33,601 nucleotides of DNA from Rhizobiales bacterium Ga0077524 (GTDB taxonomy: Bacteria; Pseudomonadota; Alphaproteobacteria; Rhizobiales; Hyphomicrobiaceae). How positions within the stretch are numbered: position 1 is the stretch's first letter; every line of letters begins with the position of its first letter. The notes under the pieces were generated by a model. The model was not told the DNA's origin. It saw nothing but the letters and a program-made list of their open reading frames with translations, and searched no databases. The position numbers and the translations under genes were made by a program. Below are positions 1-7,443 of the stretch, piece after piece. The stretch spans positions 1-33,601 of the forward strand of contig LNDR01000382.1 of NCBI GenBank assembly GCA_001464755.1. Direction: 5' to 3'.

Positions 1-188
1 CTGCGGCTGAGGCCGATGTCCTTCAGCATCCGATCGTCCAGCGTGGCGAGGCGTCGGCGCTCGCCATAGACCGAAAACGCGCTCCAGAGGAACACGCTTG
101 GATACCACCACAAGCCGAGCCTCTGGCTTTGAAGCAACGACCGGATTGCGGGCACCGACCCGCGTGAAAGACCGGATGTCATGATCAT
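1..188 (-). CDS. DUF1127 small protein (3' end outside window)
   Basis: The reverse strand from the ATG at 188 reads open to the window edge, giving 62 codons. The last visible part is rich in Arg and carries the typical DUF1127 (YjiS-like) pattern, RRRLATLDDRMLKDIGLSR. The first 40 residues contain a Trp-rich stretch (LWWYP, FLW). A ribosome site (GAGAAAGG) lies just upstream of ATG 188; a second in-frame ATG at 182 is possible. DUF1127 proteins are small, basic and of poorly defined role; in Rhizobiales some affect phosphate and carbon metabolism, RNA turnover or host interaction. The gene diverges from a LysR-type regulator, which suggests but does not prove that the regulator controls it. 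The C-terminus is missing because the window ends. Confidence 0.8.
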   Translation of the reverse strand, partial: MIMTSGLSRGSVPAIRSLLQSQRLGLWWYPSVFLWSAFSVYGERRRLATLDDRMLKDIGLSR

Positions 189-204
189 TGCCTTTCTCAG
201 TTGA

Positions 205-219
205 GGATGCTGGGCATCC
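205..219. repeat. Short hairpin in the DUF1127 leader
   Basis: GGATGC and GCATCC form a perfect 6-base inverted repeat around a 3-base loop, 17 bases upstream of the DUF1127 start codon. In the mRNA this would be a small stem just before the ribosome site. It could tune translation or be part of the intergenic regulatory region; no function is shown. Confidence 0.35.
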
Positions 220-305
220 CGAAGCATGATCTACAGCAGCCGATTGCATAACGAAATCGAATGATGGTAATGACATCTATAACGCTTTTTCATGGATCAA
301 CGGTC

Positions 306-1244
306 ATGCGTCGCGATCTCGATCTGACTATTCTTCGCGCCTTTCTCGCCGTCGTGGACACCGGCAGCGTCACCGGCGCCGCGCGCCAGTTGAACCGGAC
401 CCAAGCTGCCGTCAGCCTGCAGATCAAACGTCTCGAGGACACCCTCGATCAACCGCTCTTCGATCGCGGGCACAAACGGCTATCGCTGACCCCCGTCGGC
501 GAGCAGCTGATTGCGCAGGCCCGACGCCTCGTCGCCATGAACGACGAAGTCTTCGAGACGATGACCACGCCGAGCTTCGAGGGCGAGGTACGGCTCGGGC
601 TGCCCGTCGATCTGATCGTTACCTACGCACCACCTATTCTCCGCAGGTTCAACGCCAAATGGCCCGGCGTTCGTGTCAGTCTCGTCGCGTCGAACTCGCA
701 AGAGCTGGTCGAGGGTCTGGAGCACGGCCGGGTCGATCTGGCGCTGACCACGGACCTCGAGGCTGGTGGGCGGCACGTCGAAACCCTGGCCCACGATGAT
801 CTCGTCTGGGTCGGGACGCCCGGCGGATCGGCGCACCGGCGCATGCCGCTGCCGATCGCCATCGGTGGGCGGAGCTGCCGTTTTCGCCCGGTGCTGCTCG
901 AGGCACTCCGGCGCGCGGGGATCGAGTGGCGCGTCGTGCTCGAGGTCGCGAACCAGGACGCCGTCAATGCCATGGTCGCTGCCGGCATCAGCGTGGCGGT
1001 GCTGCTTCGCGAGACAGTGCCGAGCCCTCTGGAGGTGCTGATCGGTGACACGGGGCTGCCGCCGCTCCCATCGTTCGCGCTCAACCTGCGGTTCCCGCCA
1101 GCGGGCACGAACGAGTTGGCCGAGGAGATGGCTCGACACATCCGGGCCGACTTCGCAACGCGGGCCTCGCTGCGCGGCGAACGCCTGTTCGACGGCGCTG
1201 CGTCCGAGCGGCGAGTGAGGCGCCCGCGACGCGCGGCAGCATAG
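306..1244 (+). CDS. LysR-type transcriptional regulator
   Basis: The 312-residue product has the standard LysR layout. The N-terminal winged helix-turn-helix (about residues 5-65) shows LRAFLAVVDTGSVTGAARQL, followed by the QAAVS recognition region and the LTPVGEQL end of the domain. An effector-binding domain follows (about 90-300). The C-terminus is Arg/Ala-rich. The ATG at 306 gives the usual LysR start (MRRDLDLTILRAFL); an in-frame ATG at 261 would add 15 unconserved residues. The gene diverges from a DUF1127 gene across about 117 bases, the usual LysR divergon. In Brucella and Agrobacterium the LysR protein VtlR/LsrB activates small DUF1127 genes, so a similar role is reasonable, but orthology is not established. 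The effector is unknown. Confidence 0.92.
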   Translation: MRRDLDLTILRAFLAVVDTGSVTGAARQLNRTQAAVSLQIKRLEDTLDQPLFDRGHKRLSLTPVGEQLIAQARRLVAMNDEVFETMTTPSFEGEVRLGLPVDLIVTYAPPILRRFNAKWPGVRVSLVASNSQELVEGLEHGRVDLALTTDLEAGGRHVETLAHDDLVWVGTPGGSAHRRMPLPIAIGGRSCRFRPVLLEALRRAGIEWRVVLEVANQDAVNAMVAAGISVAVLLRETVPSPLEVLIGDTGLPPLPSFALNLRFPPAGTNELAEEMARHIRADFATRASLRGERLFDGAASERRVRRPRRAAA

Positions 1245-1249
1245 GGGTT

Positions 1250-1270
1250 GCCTGGGGCATCCCCCGAGGC
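1250..1270 (+). terminator. Possible terminator hairpin after the LysR gene
   Basis: GCCTGGGG and CCCCGAGGC can pair around a 4-base loop, with one bulged G, starting 6 bases after the LysR stop. No T-tract follows, so this is a weak candidate for intrinsic termination. Confidence 0.25.
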
Positions 1271-1294
1271 ACGCGACGCGTTCCTGTCGATATG

Positions 1295-1323
1295 AGATCC
1301 GTCGCCAAAGGCTGCGCGTAGAC
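1295..1323 (+). promoter_or_regulatory. Candidate RpoE/ChrR-type ECF promoter before the FAD-oxidoreductase operon
   Basis: AGATCC at 1295-1300 is followed after exactly 18 bases by TAGAC at 1319-1323. The Rhodobacter sphaeroides sigma-E/ChrR promoter consensus, as I recall it, is TGATCC-N18-TAAGA. The -35 matches at 5 of 6 positions; the -10 match is weak. A start of transcription near 1330 would leave a short leader containing the strong GGAAGGA ribosome site (1347-1353) of the next gene. Three other units in this island have the same spacing and a similar -35. Confidence 0.4.
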
Positions 1324-1358
1324 TACCTGTTCGCGCGGGGAGCGGCGGAAGGAACCTC

Positions 1359-2708
1359 ATGGCAGCACGACGAACGATCGCGGTGATCGGCAGCGGCATC
1401 TCGGGGCTAGGAGCGGCTTGGCTCCTCAGCCAACGCCACGACGTAACGCTGTTCGAAGCCGCCTCGCGCCCCGGCGGCCACTCCAACACGGTGGATGCGC
1501 CCGCCAACCGCCGGACGGTGCCCGTCGACACAGGCTTCATCGTCTACAATACAGCCTGCTACCCCAACTTGATCGCGATGTTCGAGCATCTGGGCGTCGA
1601 CACCGCACCGACCGACATGAGCTTCTCGGTGTCGCTCGACGGGGGCGGCTACGAGTATGCCGGATCGAGCCTTGCGACGCTTTTCGGCCAGCCAACGAAC
1701 CTCGTGCGGTCCGGACATTGGCGCATGCTCGCCGATACGTTGCGCTTCTTTCGCGAGGCCCCGGGATTAAGCGGCGCCGCGGCCGACGAAAGCATGACAC
1801 TTGGTGCATACTTGACCGCCCAGAGCTACTCCGACGCGTTTGTGTCGCGCCATATCCTGCCAATGGCGGCTGCGATCTGGTCGACGCCATCGGCACGCGT
1901 CCTCGACTTTCCGCTCGCATCATTCGTGCGATTTTTCGCCAATCACGGGCTGCTGCAGGTCCGTAACCGTCCGCAGTGGCGGACCGTCGCCGGCGGCAGT
2001 CGAACCTACGTCGATCGCATTCTCGATGCGGCGCGGATCGAGACACGGCTGGGCGAAGCCGCCCGCGCAGTTCTTCGGAGTGAGGCGCATGCCACGGTTC
2101 GGACTGCGCACGCGGAGCACCGCTTTGATGCGGTCGTGATCGCCACCCACGCCGACGATGCGCTGGCCTTGCTTGGCGGCGACGCCGACCACGACGAGAG
2201 ACGACTGCTTGGTGCCTTCCCCTACGCCTGCAATCGGGCAGTTCTGCATAGCGACGCTAGCCTGATGCCTAAGCGCCGGAGGCTCTGGTCGAGCTGGAAC
2301 TACATCGGCGGTGGCGATGGCCCCGAGGCTCGTCTCTGCGTGAGCTATTGGATGAACAAGCTGCAGCCGCTCGGCCCCGATGCGCCGCAACTGTTCGTGA
2401 CCCTCAACCCGCCCCACGAGCCGGCGCCCGGTACGAACATCGCCGCGTTCGACTACGCTCATCCGATATTCGACCGTGGGGCGATGGCGGCGCAGCGGCA
2501 GCTCTGGCAATTGCAGGGCCGTCGCCGAACATGGTTCTGCGGCAGCTATTTCGGTTACGGCTTCCACGAGGACGGATTGCAGGCGGGGCTCGCGGCCGCA
2601 GAGGACATCGGGGGTGTGCGCCGACCATGGAACGTGCCCGACGAGTCGGGCCGGATTCATCTGCGGCAGGCGAGCCAGGCCCCGCGCTTCCTGGAGCCTG
2701 CGGCATGA
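1359..2708 (+). CDS. FAD-dependent amine-oxidase-like oxidoreductase (COG2907 type)
   Basis: The protein has 449 residues. It opens with a Rossmann dinucleotide-binding motif (IGSGISGLGAAWLL, residues 10-23), then an acidic strand end (LFEA) and the PGGHSNT motif that contacts FAD in amine-oxidase/desaturase-like flavoproteins. PVDTGFIVYN and the C-terminal FCGSYFGYGFHEDG are typical of the COG2907 group. GGAAGGA is well placed before the ATG. Its stop overlaps the next start (ATGA at 2705-2708), so translation is probably coupled. This family lies next to DUF1365 and a CFA-synthase-like gene in many proteobacteria, often under ECF sigma/ChrR or light-responsive control. Related Rhodobacter genes have been linked to methylated or furan fatty acid formation (recalled, not checked). 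A role oxidising or desaturating phospholipid acyl chains is therefore inferred. Confidence 0.88.
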   Translation: MAARRTIAVIGSGISGLGAAWLLSQRHDVTLFEAASRPGGHSNTVDAPANRRTVPVDTGFIVYNTACYPNLIAMFEHLGVDTAPTDMSFSVSLDGGGYEYAGSSLATLFGQPTNLVRSGHWRMLADTLRFFREAPGLSGAAADESMTLGAYLTAQSYSDAFVSRHILPMAAAIWSTPSARVLDFPLASFVRFFANHGLLQVRNRPQWRTVAGGSRTYVDRILDAARIETRLGEAARAVLRSEAHATVRTAHAEHRFDAVVIATHADDALALLGGDADHDERRLLGAFPYACNRAVLHSDASLMPKRRRLWSSWNYIGGGDGPEARLCVSYWMNKLQPLGPDAPQLFVTLNPPHEPAPGTNIAAFDYAHPIFDRGAMAAQRQLWQLQGRRRTWFCGSYFGYGFHEDGLQAGLAAAEDIGGVRRPWNVPDESGRIHLRQASQAPRFLEPAA

Positions 2709-3458
2709 CCGGCTTCACATCGTGCATCTATGATGGCGTGGTGGTCCACAAGCGGCTCACCCCCAAGGAGCACGCCTTCTCGTATCGCGTTTTCGCCCTC
2801 TGCCTCGACGTGGATGAAATCGATCGCCTCGATCATGGCCTGCGGCTCTTCTCGCGAAACCGCTTCAATCTTTTGAGCTTGGGCACGCCGCCTGCTGGAG
2901 GGTGCCGGGCTCGGCGGTTTCGGCACGCGGATCGAACTCGTCTGCTATCCGCGGTTGCTCGGCTATGTGTTCAATCCACTCAGCGTCTATTTCTGCAGGG
3001 ACGAGAACGACCGCGTCGGTGCCGTGATCTACGAGGTCAGCAATACGTTCGGCGAGCGCAAGAGCTATGTGATCGAGGCCGGCGAGAGCCACGCGGGCGT
3101 GCTGGCGCAGTCCTGCGGCAAGGAACTCTACGTCTCTCCCTACACCCACGCCGCCGGCACTTATGGCTTTCACATGGTCCCGCCGGGCGACAGCGCACTG
3201 ATCGGGGTCGCGTTGCGCGAGGCTGGCCGTCCGGTTCTCAAAACGCACTTCAGTGGCAAGCGCATCGCCCTCAGCGACCGAGCCATCGCCGGAATTGTCC
3301 TGCGTCATCCGCTCATGACACTGAAGGTGACCACGGCCATTCACGTCGAGGCGGCGCGGCTGTGGATGAAGGGCGTGCCGTTGGTGACGCGGCACACCTC
3401 TCCCGCCTACTCGACCACCATCGTCAAGTTCGAAGACCAGGGTTCCCATCATGCATGA
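2705..3458 (+). pseudogene. DUF1365 protein gene broken by an internal deletion/frameshift
   Basis: The N-terminal part starts at ATG 2705 and reads like DUF1365: CIYDGVVVHKRLTPKEH, then LFSRNRFNLLSL. It then leaves the family. The rest of the family (LLEGAGLGGFG, then PRLLGYVFNPLSVYFC and on to TSPAYSTTIVKFEDQG) continues in another frame, open from 2877 to the stop at 3456-3458. About 15 residues usually found between NLxSF and the LLxxAG segment, including the conserved DxDHGDG motif, are absent at the junction near 2875-2890. This looks like a real small deletion that also shifts frame, although an assembly error is possible. A shorter protein could start at TTG 2955 (167 residues). The shifted frame does not stop until 3562, inside the next gene, so coupling to that gene may suffer. 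DUF1365 has no proven biochemical role; it always travels with these lipid genes. Confidence 0.8.
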
Positions 3459-4746
3459 AAAGCAGTTGGCGGGCGGGCGGCGCTCAGATCGAGCCGGCCT
3501 GGGCCTCGGCGTCCGTCTCCCTATCGACAGGACATTGCTCAGGCTCCTCGACACAGCCTTGAGCAGCACTGGCGTGGGCCGCTTGCGCATCACATTGCCA
3601 TCGGGCACGTCGGCCACTGTCGGACCAGCGAGCACGCCGTGCCAGGCGAGCCTCGTGCTCCACTCCTACAAGGCGATCTGGAAGCTCGTCCGCGGCGGCG
3701 CGCTCGGGTTCGCAGAAAGCTACATGGCCGGCGAGGCGACGACCGACGACCTCACCGCGCTGTTCGAGTTCTTCATCGCCAACGAGCCGGCGCTCACCAG
3801 CGCATGTCCTTCGCTGGCCGTGTCGCGGGGCCGAGACCGCTTCTGGCATCGCTTTCGCCGCAACACGCGGGCGGGTAGCCGGCGCAACATCGCCGCGCAC
3901 TACGATCTCGGAAACGCATTCTACGAACTCTGGCTCGACCCGAGCATGTCCTACTCCAGCGCCATCTTTGCTCACGATACGGCAAGCCTCGAGGAAGCCC
4001 AGCACCACAAGCTCGCCCGCGTGCTCGATGCGCTCGAGCTTCGAAGCGGGCAAACCATGCTCGAGATCGGCTGCGGCTGGGGGGCGCTCGCGCAAGCGGC
4101 CGCTCAGTACGGAGCAAAGGTCGAGGCCATCACCATCTCGCAACAGCAGTTGAGCGCGGCGACAGCACGCATCGCCGCTGCGGGGCTCGAGCAGAGCGTC
4201 GATATTCGATTCGAGGATTATCGCGACACGCGCGGCTCGTTCGACCGGGTTGTATCGATCGAGATGATCGAAGCCGTCGGCGAGGACAACTGGCCGCGCT
4301 ACTTCGCGACCATCGAGCAACGGCTCGCGGCCGGCGGCGTCGCCGTGGTGCAGGCGATCACGATCCGCGACAGCGCGTTCGAGGCCTACCGGCGCAATCC
4401 GGATTTCATCCAGCGCTACATTTTTCCGGGCGGCATGCTGCCGACGGTCGAGCTGATGCGTCAGCGCGCCGGTGAAGCCGGCCTCGAGTTCGAGACCGTG
4501 CAGAGTTTCGGCGCCTCGTATGCACGCACCCTCGAAGAATGGCGAATTCGGTTCGAGGCTGCGTGGCCGCGGATTGCAGCCTTGGGCTTCGACGACCGTT
4601 TCCGGCGCATGTGGCTTTATTACCTCGTCTACTGCCAGATCGGCTTCGAGCGGGGCATGATCGATGTCGGGCTCTACAGGCTTCGCAAGCCGGGTTGCAG
4701 CACCCCCACGGATCGCCCCGATCTCAGCACGAGAGTCATGCAGTGA
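3451..4746 (+). CDS. Cyclopropane-fatty-acyl-phospholipid synthase family methyltransferase
   Basis: This 431-residue protein is in the size range of CFA synthases. The SAM-binding motif is LEIGCGWGAL, followed by SIEMIEAVGEDNWPRYF and, near the C-terminus, YYLVYCQIGFERG, which carries the family cysteine. NIAAHYDLGNAFYELWLD is the usual entry into the catalytic domain. The family transfers a methylene group from S-adenosylmethionine to unsaturated acyl chains in the membrane; close relatives make methyl-branched or furan fatty acids instead, so the exact product is open. The start ATG overlaps the DUF1365 stop by 8 bases. In Rhodobacter, CFA-like genes belong to the singlet-oxygen sigma-E regulon, which fits the rpoE-chrR pair nearby. 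Confidence 0.93.
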   Translation: MHEKQLAGGRRSDRAGLGLGVRLPIDRTLLRLLDTALSSTGVGRLRITLPSGTSATVGPASTPCQASLVLHSYKAIWKLVRGGALGFAESYMAGEATTDDLTALFEFFIANEPALTSACPSLAVSRGRDRFWHRFRRNTRAGSRRNIAAHYDLGNAFYELWLDPSMSYSSAIFAHDTASLEEAQHHKLARVLDALELRSGQTMLEIGCGWGALAQAAAQYGAKVEAITISQQQLSAATARIAAAGLEQSVDIRFEDYRDTRGSFDRVVSIEMIEAVGEDNWPRYFATIEQRLAAGGVAVVQAITIRDSAFEAYRRNPDFIQRYIFPGGMLPTVELMRQRAGEAGLEFETVQSFGASYARTLEEWRIRFEAAWPRIAALGFDDRFRRMWLYYLVYCQIGFERGMIDVGLYRLRKPGCSTPTDRPDLSTRVMQ

Positions 4747-5252
4747 TGGCCCGAGCCGTAGATCCGACAGGCGCCCGCGACTATTTCGAGCTGACGACCT
4801 TCCTCGAAGGACGCACCCGAGCGTGGGGCGTATTCGAGGACAGGTTCGGCCGCCTGCGCCGCCGCATCAGCGTCGACATGGAGGGGCGATGGGAGGATGG
4901 CACCTTCATTCTCGAGGAGACCTTCGTCTACGATACGGGCGCGCGCGAGCAGCGGACCTGGCGCGTCGTTCCGACGGGCGATGGACGGTTCACGGCAACC
5001 TGCCCGGACTGCATCGGCAGCGCGGTCGGCGAATGCGACGACCAGTCGATTCGCATGCGCTACCGGTTCCGCCTTAGGCTCGAGGCGCGTGAGATCAGCG
5101 TCGACTTCGACGACCGCATCTATCGGATGAGCGATACGATTGCTGTCAACCGGGCGACGATGCGCAAGTGGGGCGTGAAGCTCGGCGAGCTGTCGCTCTT
5201 CTTCGAGCGTCGTGCGGACGAGGTGAAGGAAAGCCGTGCCGTACCGCGATAG
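4746..5252 (+). CDS. DUF3833 family protein
   Basis: The 168-residue product matches DUF3833: FLEGRTRAWGVFEDRFG near the N-terminus, then MEGRWEDGTFILEETFVYDTG and an acidic, lipocalin-like succession of short strands (YRFRLRLEARE, VDFDDRIYRM). No signal peptide or membrane helix is visible. The ATG at 4746 overlaps the CFA-like stop by one base (TGATG); a GTG at 4743 is an alternative. It is the last gene of the operon, with only 6 bases before the end of the converging SDR gene. Function is unknown; its company suggests a role in membrane-lipid changes under photooxidative stress. Confidence 0.85.
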   Translation: MARAVDPTGARDYFELTTFLEGRTRAWGVFEDRFGRLRRRISVDMEGRWEDGTFILEETFVYDTGAREQRTWRVVPTGDGRFTATCPDCIGSAVGECDDQSIRMRYRFRLRLEAREISVDFDDRIYRMSDTIAVNRATMRKWGVKLGELSLFFERRADEVKESRAVPR

Positions 5253-5258
5253 GTCTCG

Positions 5259-6011
5259 TCAATGAGCCGCCATGCGGCCAGCGATCCGCAGGAACAGAGC
5301 GTTCGGCATCACCCGCAACGCCTTCATCAACCCGACGAGCTGCCAGGGAAACGCGATCTCGAATTTCCCCCGCGCCAGGCCGCGATAGATGCGGGCGGCG
5401 GCATCGTCCGACTTCAGAATGAACGGCATGGGGAACTCGTTGACCGACGTCATCGGGGTCTCGACGAAACCAGGGTTGACGAGGCTGACAACAATGCCGT
5501 GACTCGCCAGCTCCAGCCGCAGCACCTCCGCCAGGCTGATTACCGCGGCCTTCGACGGCGCGTATGCGGCGGCCATTGGCAGACCGCGGTAGCCCGCGAC
5601 CGACCCGACAAGCGCAATCTGGCCACGTCCCGCCGATTTCATGTCCGGGATCAGCACGTCCACCGCGTTGACGATGCCGAAATAGTTCACCGCCATCGAC
5701 TGCACGGCCCGGTCAGCGTCGTACTCGGTGGCCTTCATCGGATGCCAGACGCCAGCATTGAGGACGGCAAGATCGACGCTGCCGAATTCGCCGACGATGC
5801 GGCGGTGCGCCTCCGCCACGGCAGCCCGATCCGTCACATCGAGCGGGACCGCGACGAGATTGGGCTGGCTCTCCGCAAGCTCGCCAAGCTTCTCCGCTGA
5901 GCGGGCCGAGACGGCAACACGTACACCCTCGCGCGCCAGGCGGAGAGCGAGCTCACGGCCTAGCCCAGTGCTGCCCCCCGTGATCCAAGCGGTTCGCCAG
6001 GGTGCCGTCAT
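5259..6011 (-). CDS. Short-chain dehydrogenase/reductase in the sigma-ChrR operon
   Basis: This 250-residue classical SDR has the cofactor motif TGGSTGLG at residues 11-18, LAVLNAG for the NNAG position, and the catalytic Ser-Tyr-Lys set (VGSVAGYRG followed by YAPSK). The ATG at 6011 was chosen because the SDR fold begins right after it and it lies 13 bases after the chrR stop; a longer upstream frame has no conserved sequence. It is the third gene of the rpoE-chrR unit. Its substrate cannot be told from sequence; an oxidised lipid or aldehyde formed during photooxidative stress is a reasonable guess. It converges on the DUF3833 gene with just 6 bases between stops. Confidence 0.9.
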   Translation of the reverse strand: MTAPWRTAWITGGSTGLGRELALRLAREGVRVAVSARSAEKLGELAESQPNLVAVPLDVTDRAAVAEAHRRIVGEFGSVDLAVLNAGVWHPMKATEYDADRAVQSMAVNYFGIVNAVDVLIPDMKSAGRGQIALVGSVAGYRGLPMAAAYAPSKAAVISLAEVLRLELASHGIVVSLVNPGFVETPMTSVNEFPMPFILKSDDAAARIYRGLARGKFEIAFPWQLVGLMKALRVMPNALFLRIAGRMAAH

Positions 6012-6024
6012 GGGGCTGTGGCCA

Positions 6025-6675
6025 TCACAAGCCAGTCCACGGCTGAACCAGGCGCGCCACAAGCCCTTTGAAACGTGCCGGGCGGTCGCTGGCAATCAGA
6101 CACACGCAGCCCACGTCCGGATCTGCCATGGGCGTATGCTCGATGTCCTCGTCAACGTCCTGGATGTCGCCAAAGCGAAACGTGCCGGTCTCGTCGCTAT
6201 AGGCGCCATCGAGCACGAGCGTCAGCTCCGAGCCGCCGTGACCATGCTCTGGCATCCGGCGCCCCGCCGCGATCTTGAGCAGCCGCAGGTCGCCCTCGAC
6301 ACCATCGGTCAGCGGGAGGCGATGGTGCCAGACGCCTGGGCCGAGGCGCTTCCAGGGAATGGTGTCAAAGGTCAGCCCGTAAACGCGGGCGATCGGCGAC
6401 GGCAGGCGGTCATCATGGAAATCCCGAGTTGTGGCCGGAAGCTTTGGCGACGGCAGGCCCGGTGCCGGCGCGCGCACAACGGAGCGTGTCGGGCGCTCGA
6501 CCGGTTCGGTGCGCAACATCAGCGACGCTCCGATCAGCTCCATATCGGCGATCTCGCCCCGACACTCTGCGCACAACGCGGCATGGGCGGCGACGGCTGC
6601 CGCCAACGCCTCCGGCAAAGTCCCCGCCGCAAAGCTCAGCAAGGTGGCCGGATCGGGGTGATTTTTGATCGACAT
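6025..6675 (-). CDS. chrR: ChrR-type zinc-binding anti-sigma factor with cupin domain
   Basis: From the ATG at 6675 the protein has 216 residues. The N-terminal anti-sigma domain has His6, His31, Cys35 and Cys38, the same four positions reported as zinc ligands in Rhodobacter sphaeroides ChrR. The C-terminal cupin domain has His144, His146, Glu150 and His180, with the same mutual spacing as ChrR His141, His143, Glu147 and His177. The role is to bind and silence the ECF sigma encoded just upstream, releasing it upon singlet oxygen or organic peroxide stress; it acts in the cytoplasm. A GTG at 6681 (overlapping the sigma stop as GTGA) is an alternative start, but the ATG gives the matching residue numbering. 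Co-transcribed with the sigma factor. Confidence 0.95.
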   Translation of the reverse strand: MSIKNHPDPATLLSFAAGTLPEALAAAVAAHAALCAECRGEIADMELIGASLMLRTEPVERPTRSVVRAPAPGLPSPKLPATTRDFHDDRLPSPIARVYGLTFDTIPWKRLGPGVWHHRLPLTDGVEGDLRLLKIAAGRRMPEHGHGGSELTLVLDGAYSDETGTFRFGDIQDVDEDIEHTPMADPDVGCVCLIASDRPARFKGLVARLVQPWTGL

Positions 6676-6677
6676 GC

Positions 6678-7214
6678 TCACCTCAGCTCATCCAGTGCTT
6701 CACGAAGCTTGGCGTAGGCCAACCGGATGCGGGACTTGACGGTTCCGAGTGGCAGAGACAGACGCTCCGCGATCTCGCTATGTGGCAACCCTTCGATGAA
6801 TGCGAGAGTCACAGCCTCGATCTGCTCCGGTGGCAGATCCCGCAAAGCGGCCTGTACGCGGACCTGCCTCTGCTGCTGGTCCACTCTGCTATCGGCGGGC
6901 TCGTCCTCTGACGGGATGTTCGCGGCGTGCTCATCGGTAAGCTCCTGCCACCCGCGCTGGCGCCGAATACGATCGATTCGCAAATTGCGCGCAATCGTGA
7001 AGATCCAAGCGCTCGGGCTCCCCTTTTCGGACGAATAGAGGGCTGCCTTGCGCCAGACAGTGACGAGTGTCTCTTGGGCCAGCTCGTCGGCCAGGTCGCC
7101 GTCCGCACCCTGCTGCAGCATGTAGCGGCGGACCCGCGGACGATACTCGTCGAAAAGACTACGGAAGGCTTCGTCGCTGCGGTCCGTGGCGATTCGGGAC
7201 AACAAGTCGGACAT
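6678..7214 (-). CDS. rpoE: ECF sigma factor of the RpoE/ChrR (ECF11-like) type
   Basis: The 178-residue form starts at ATG 7214 with a G-rich ribosome site just before. Region 2 spans about residues 12-85 (AFRSLFDEYRPRVRRYML, ELAQETLVTVWRKA, AWIFTIARNLRIDRIRR). Region 4 spans about 120-175 (LPPEQIEAVTLAFIEG, then SEIAERLSLPLGTVKSRIRL). There is no extra C-terminal domain. It is followed directly by chrR, so it should be the partner held by that anti-sigma. In-frame ATGs at 7280 and 7313 would add a Pro/Arg-rich leader absent from the family, and the candidate promoter at 7320-7348 would start transcription near the 7313 codon, arguing against it. Predicted to direct transcription of the surrounding island and of itself. 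Confidence 0.93.
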   Translation of the reverse strand: MSDLLSRIATDRSDEAFRSLFDEYRPRVRRYMLQQGADGDLADELAQETLVTVWRKAALYSSEKGSPSAWIFTIARNLRIDRIRRQRGWQELTDEHAANIPSEDEPADSRVDQQQRQVRVQAALRDLPPEQIEAVTLAFIEGLPHSEIAERLSLPLGTVKSRIRLAYAKLREALDELR

Positions 7215-7319
7215 CGAGCCCCATTGTCTGGCTGGTCCCGGCCGTGGGCGAGGCCTCGCATCGTGCGCTGTGCCTAGCATAGATGCTCTCCCCGGCTCTG
7301 CAATTGCGTTCATTGGTCA

Positions 7320-7348
7320 AATAACGGCACGACATGGCCGGCAGATCA
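7320..7348 (-). promoter_or_regulatory. Candidate autoregulatory ECF promoter of the sigma-chrR operon
   Basis: On the reverse strand TGATCT (7348-7343) is followed after 18 bases by TTATT (7324-7320). This resembles the recalled Rhodobacter sigma-E consensus TGATCC-N18-TAAGA, with 5 of 6 matches in the -35. Predicted transcription start is near 7312, leaving a leader of about 98 bases before ATG 7214. Confidence 0.4.
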
Positions 7349-7393
7349 CTGCGCGCCGAGACGGTCCCGAACCATGGTCATTCTCGCCTCCGT

Positions 7394-7422
7394 TGATCCG
7401 ATCGGGCGGAGGGGACGTACCC
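7394..7422 (+). promoter_or_regulatory. Candidate ECF promoter of the DUF2177-DUF2878 unit
   Basis: TGATCC at 7394-7399 matches the recalled sigma-E/ChrR -35 consensus in full. After 18 bases comes TACCC (7418-7422), a poor -10 beyond its first two bases. Transcription would start near 7429, just in time for the GAGAGAAG ribosome site of the gene at 7444. Confidence 0.4.
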
Positions 7423-7443
7423 AAATCAAAGAGAGAAGCGCCA

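Noticed and set aside
293..298. TGATCC on the reverse strand as a further ECF promoter toward the DUF1127 gene
   Set aside because: No TAAGA-like element lies 18 bases downstream, and the distance to the gene is long.
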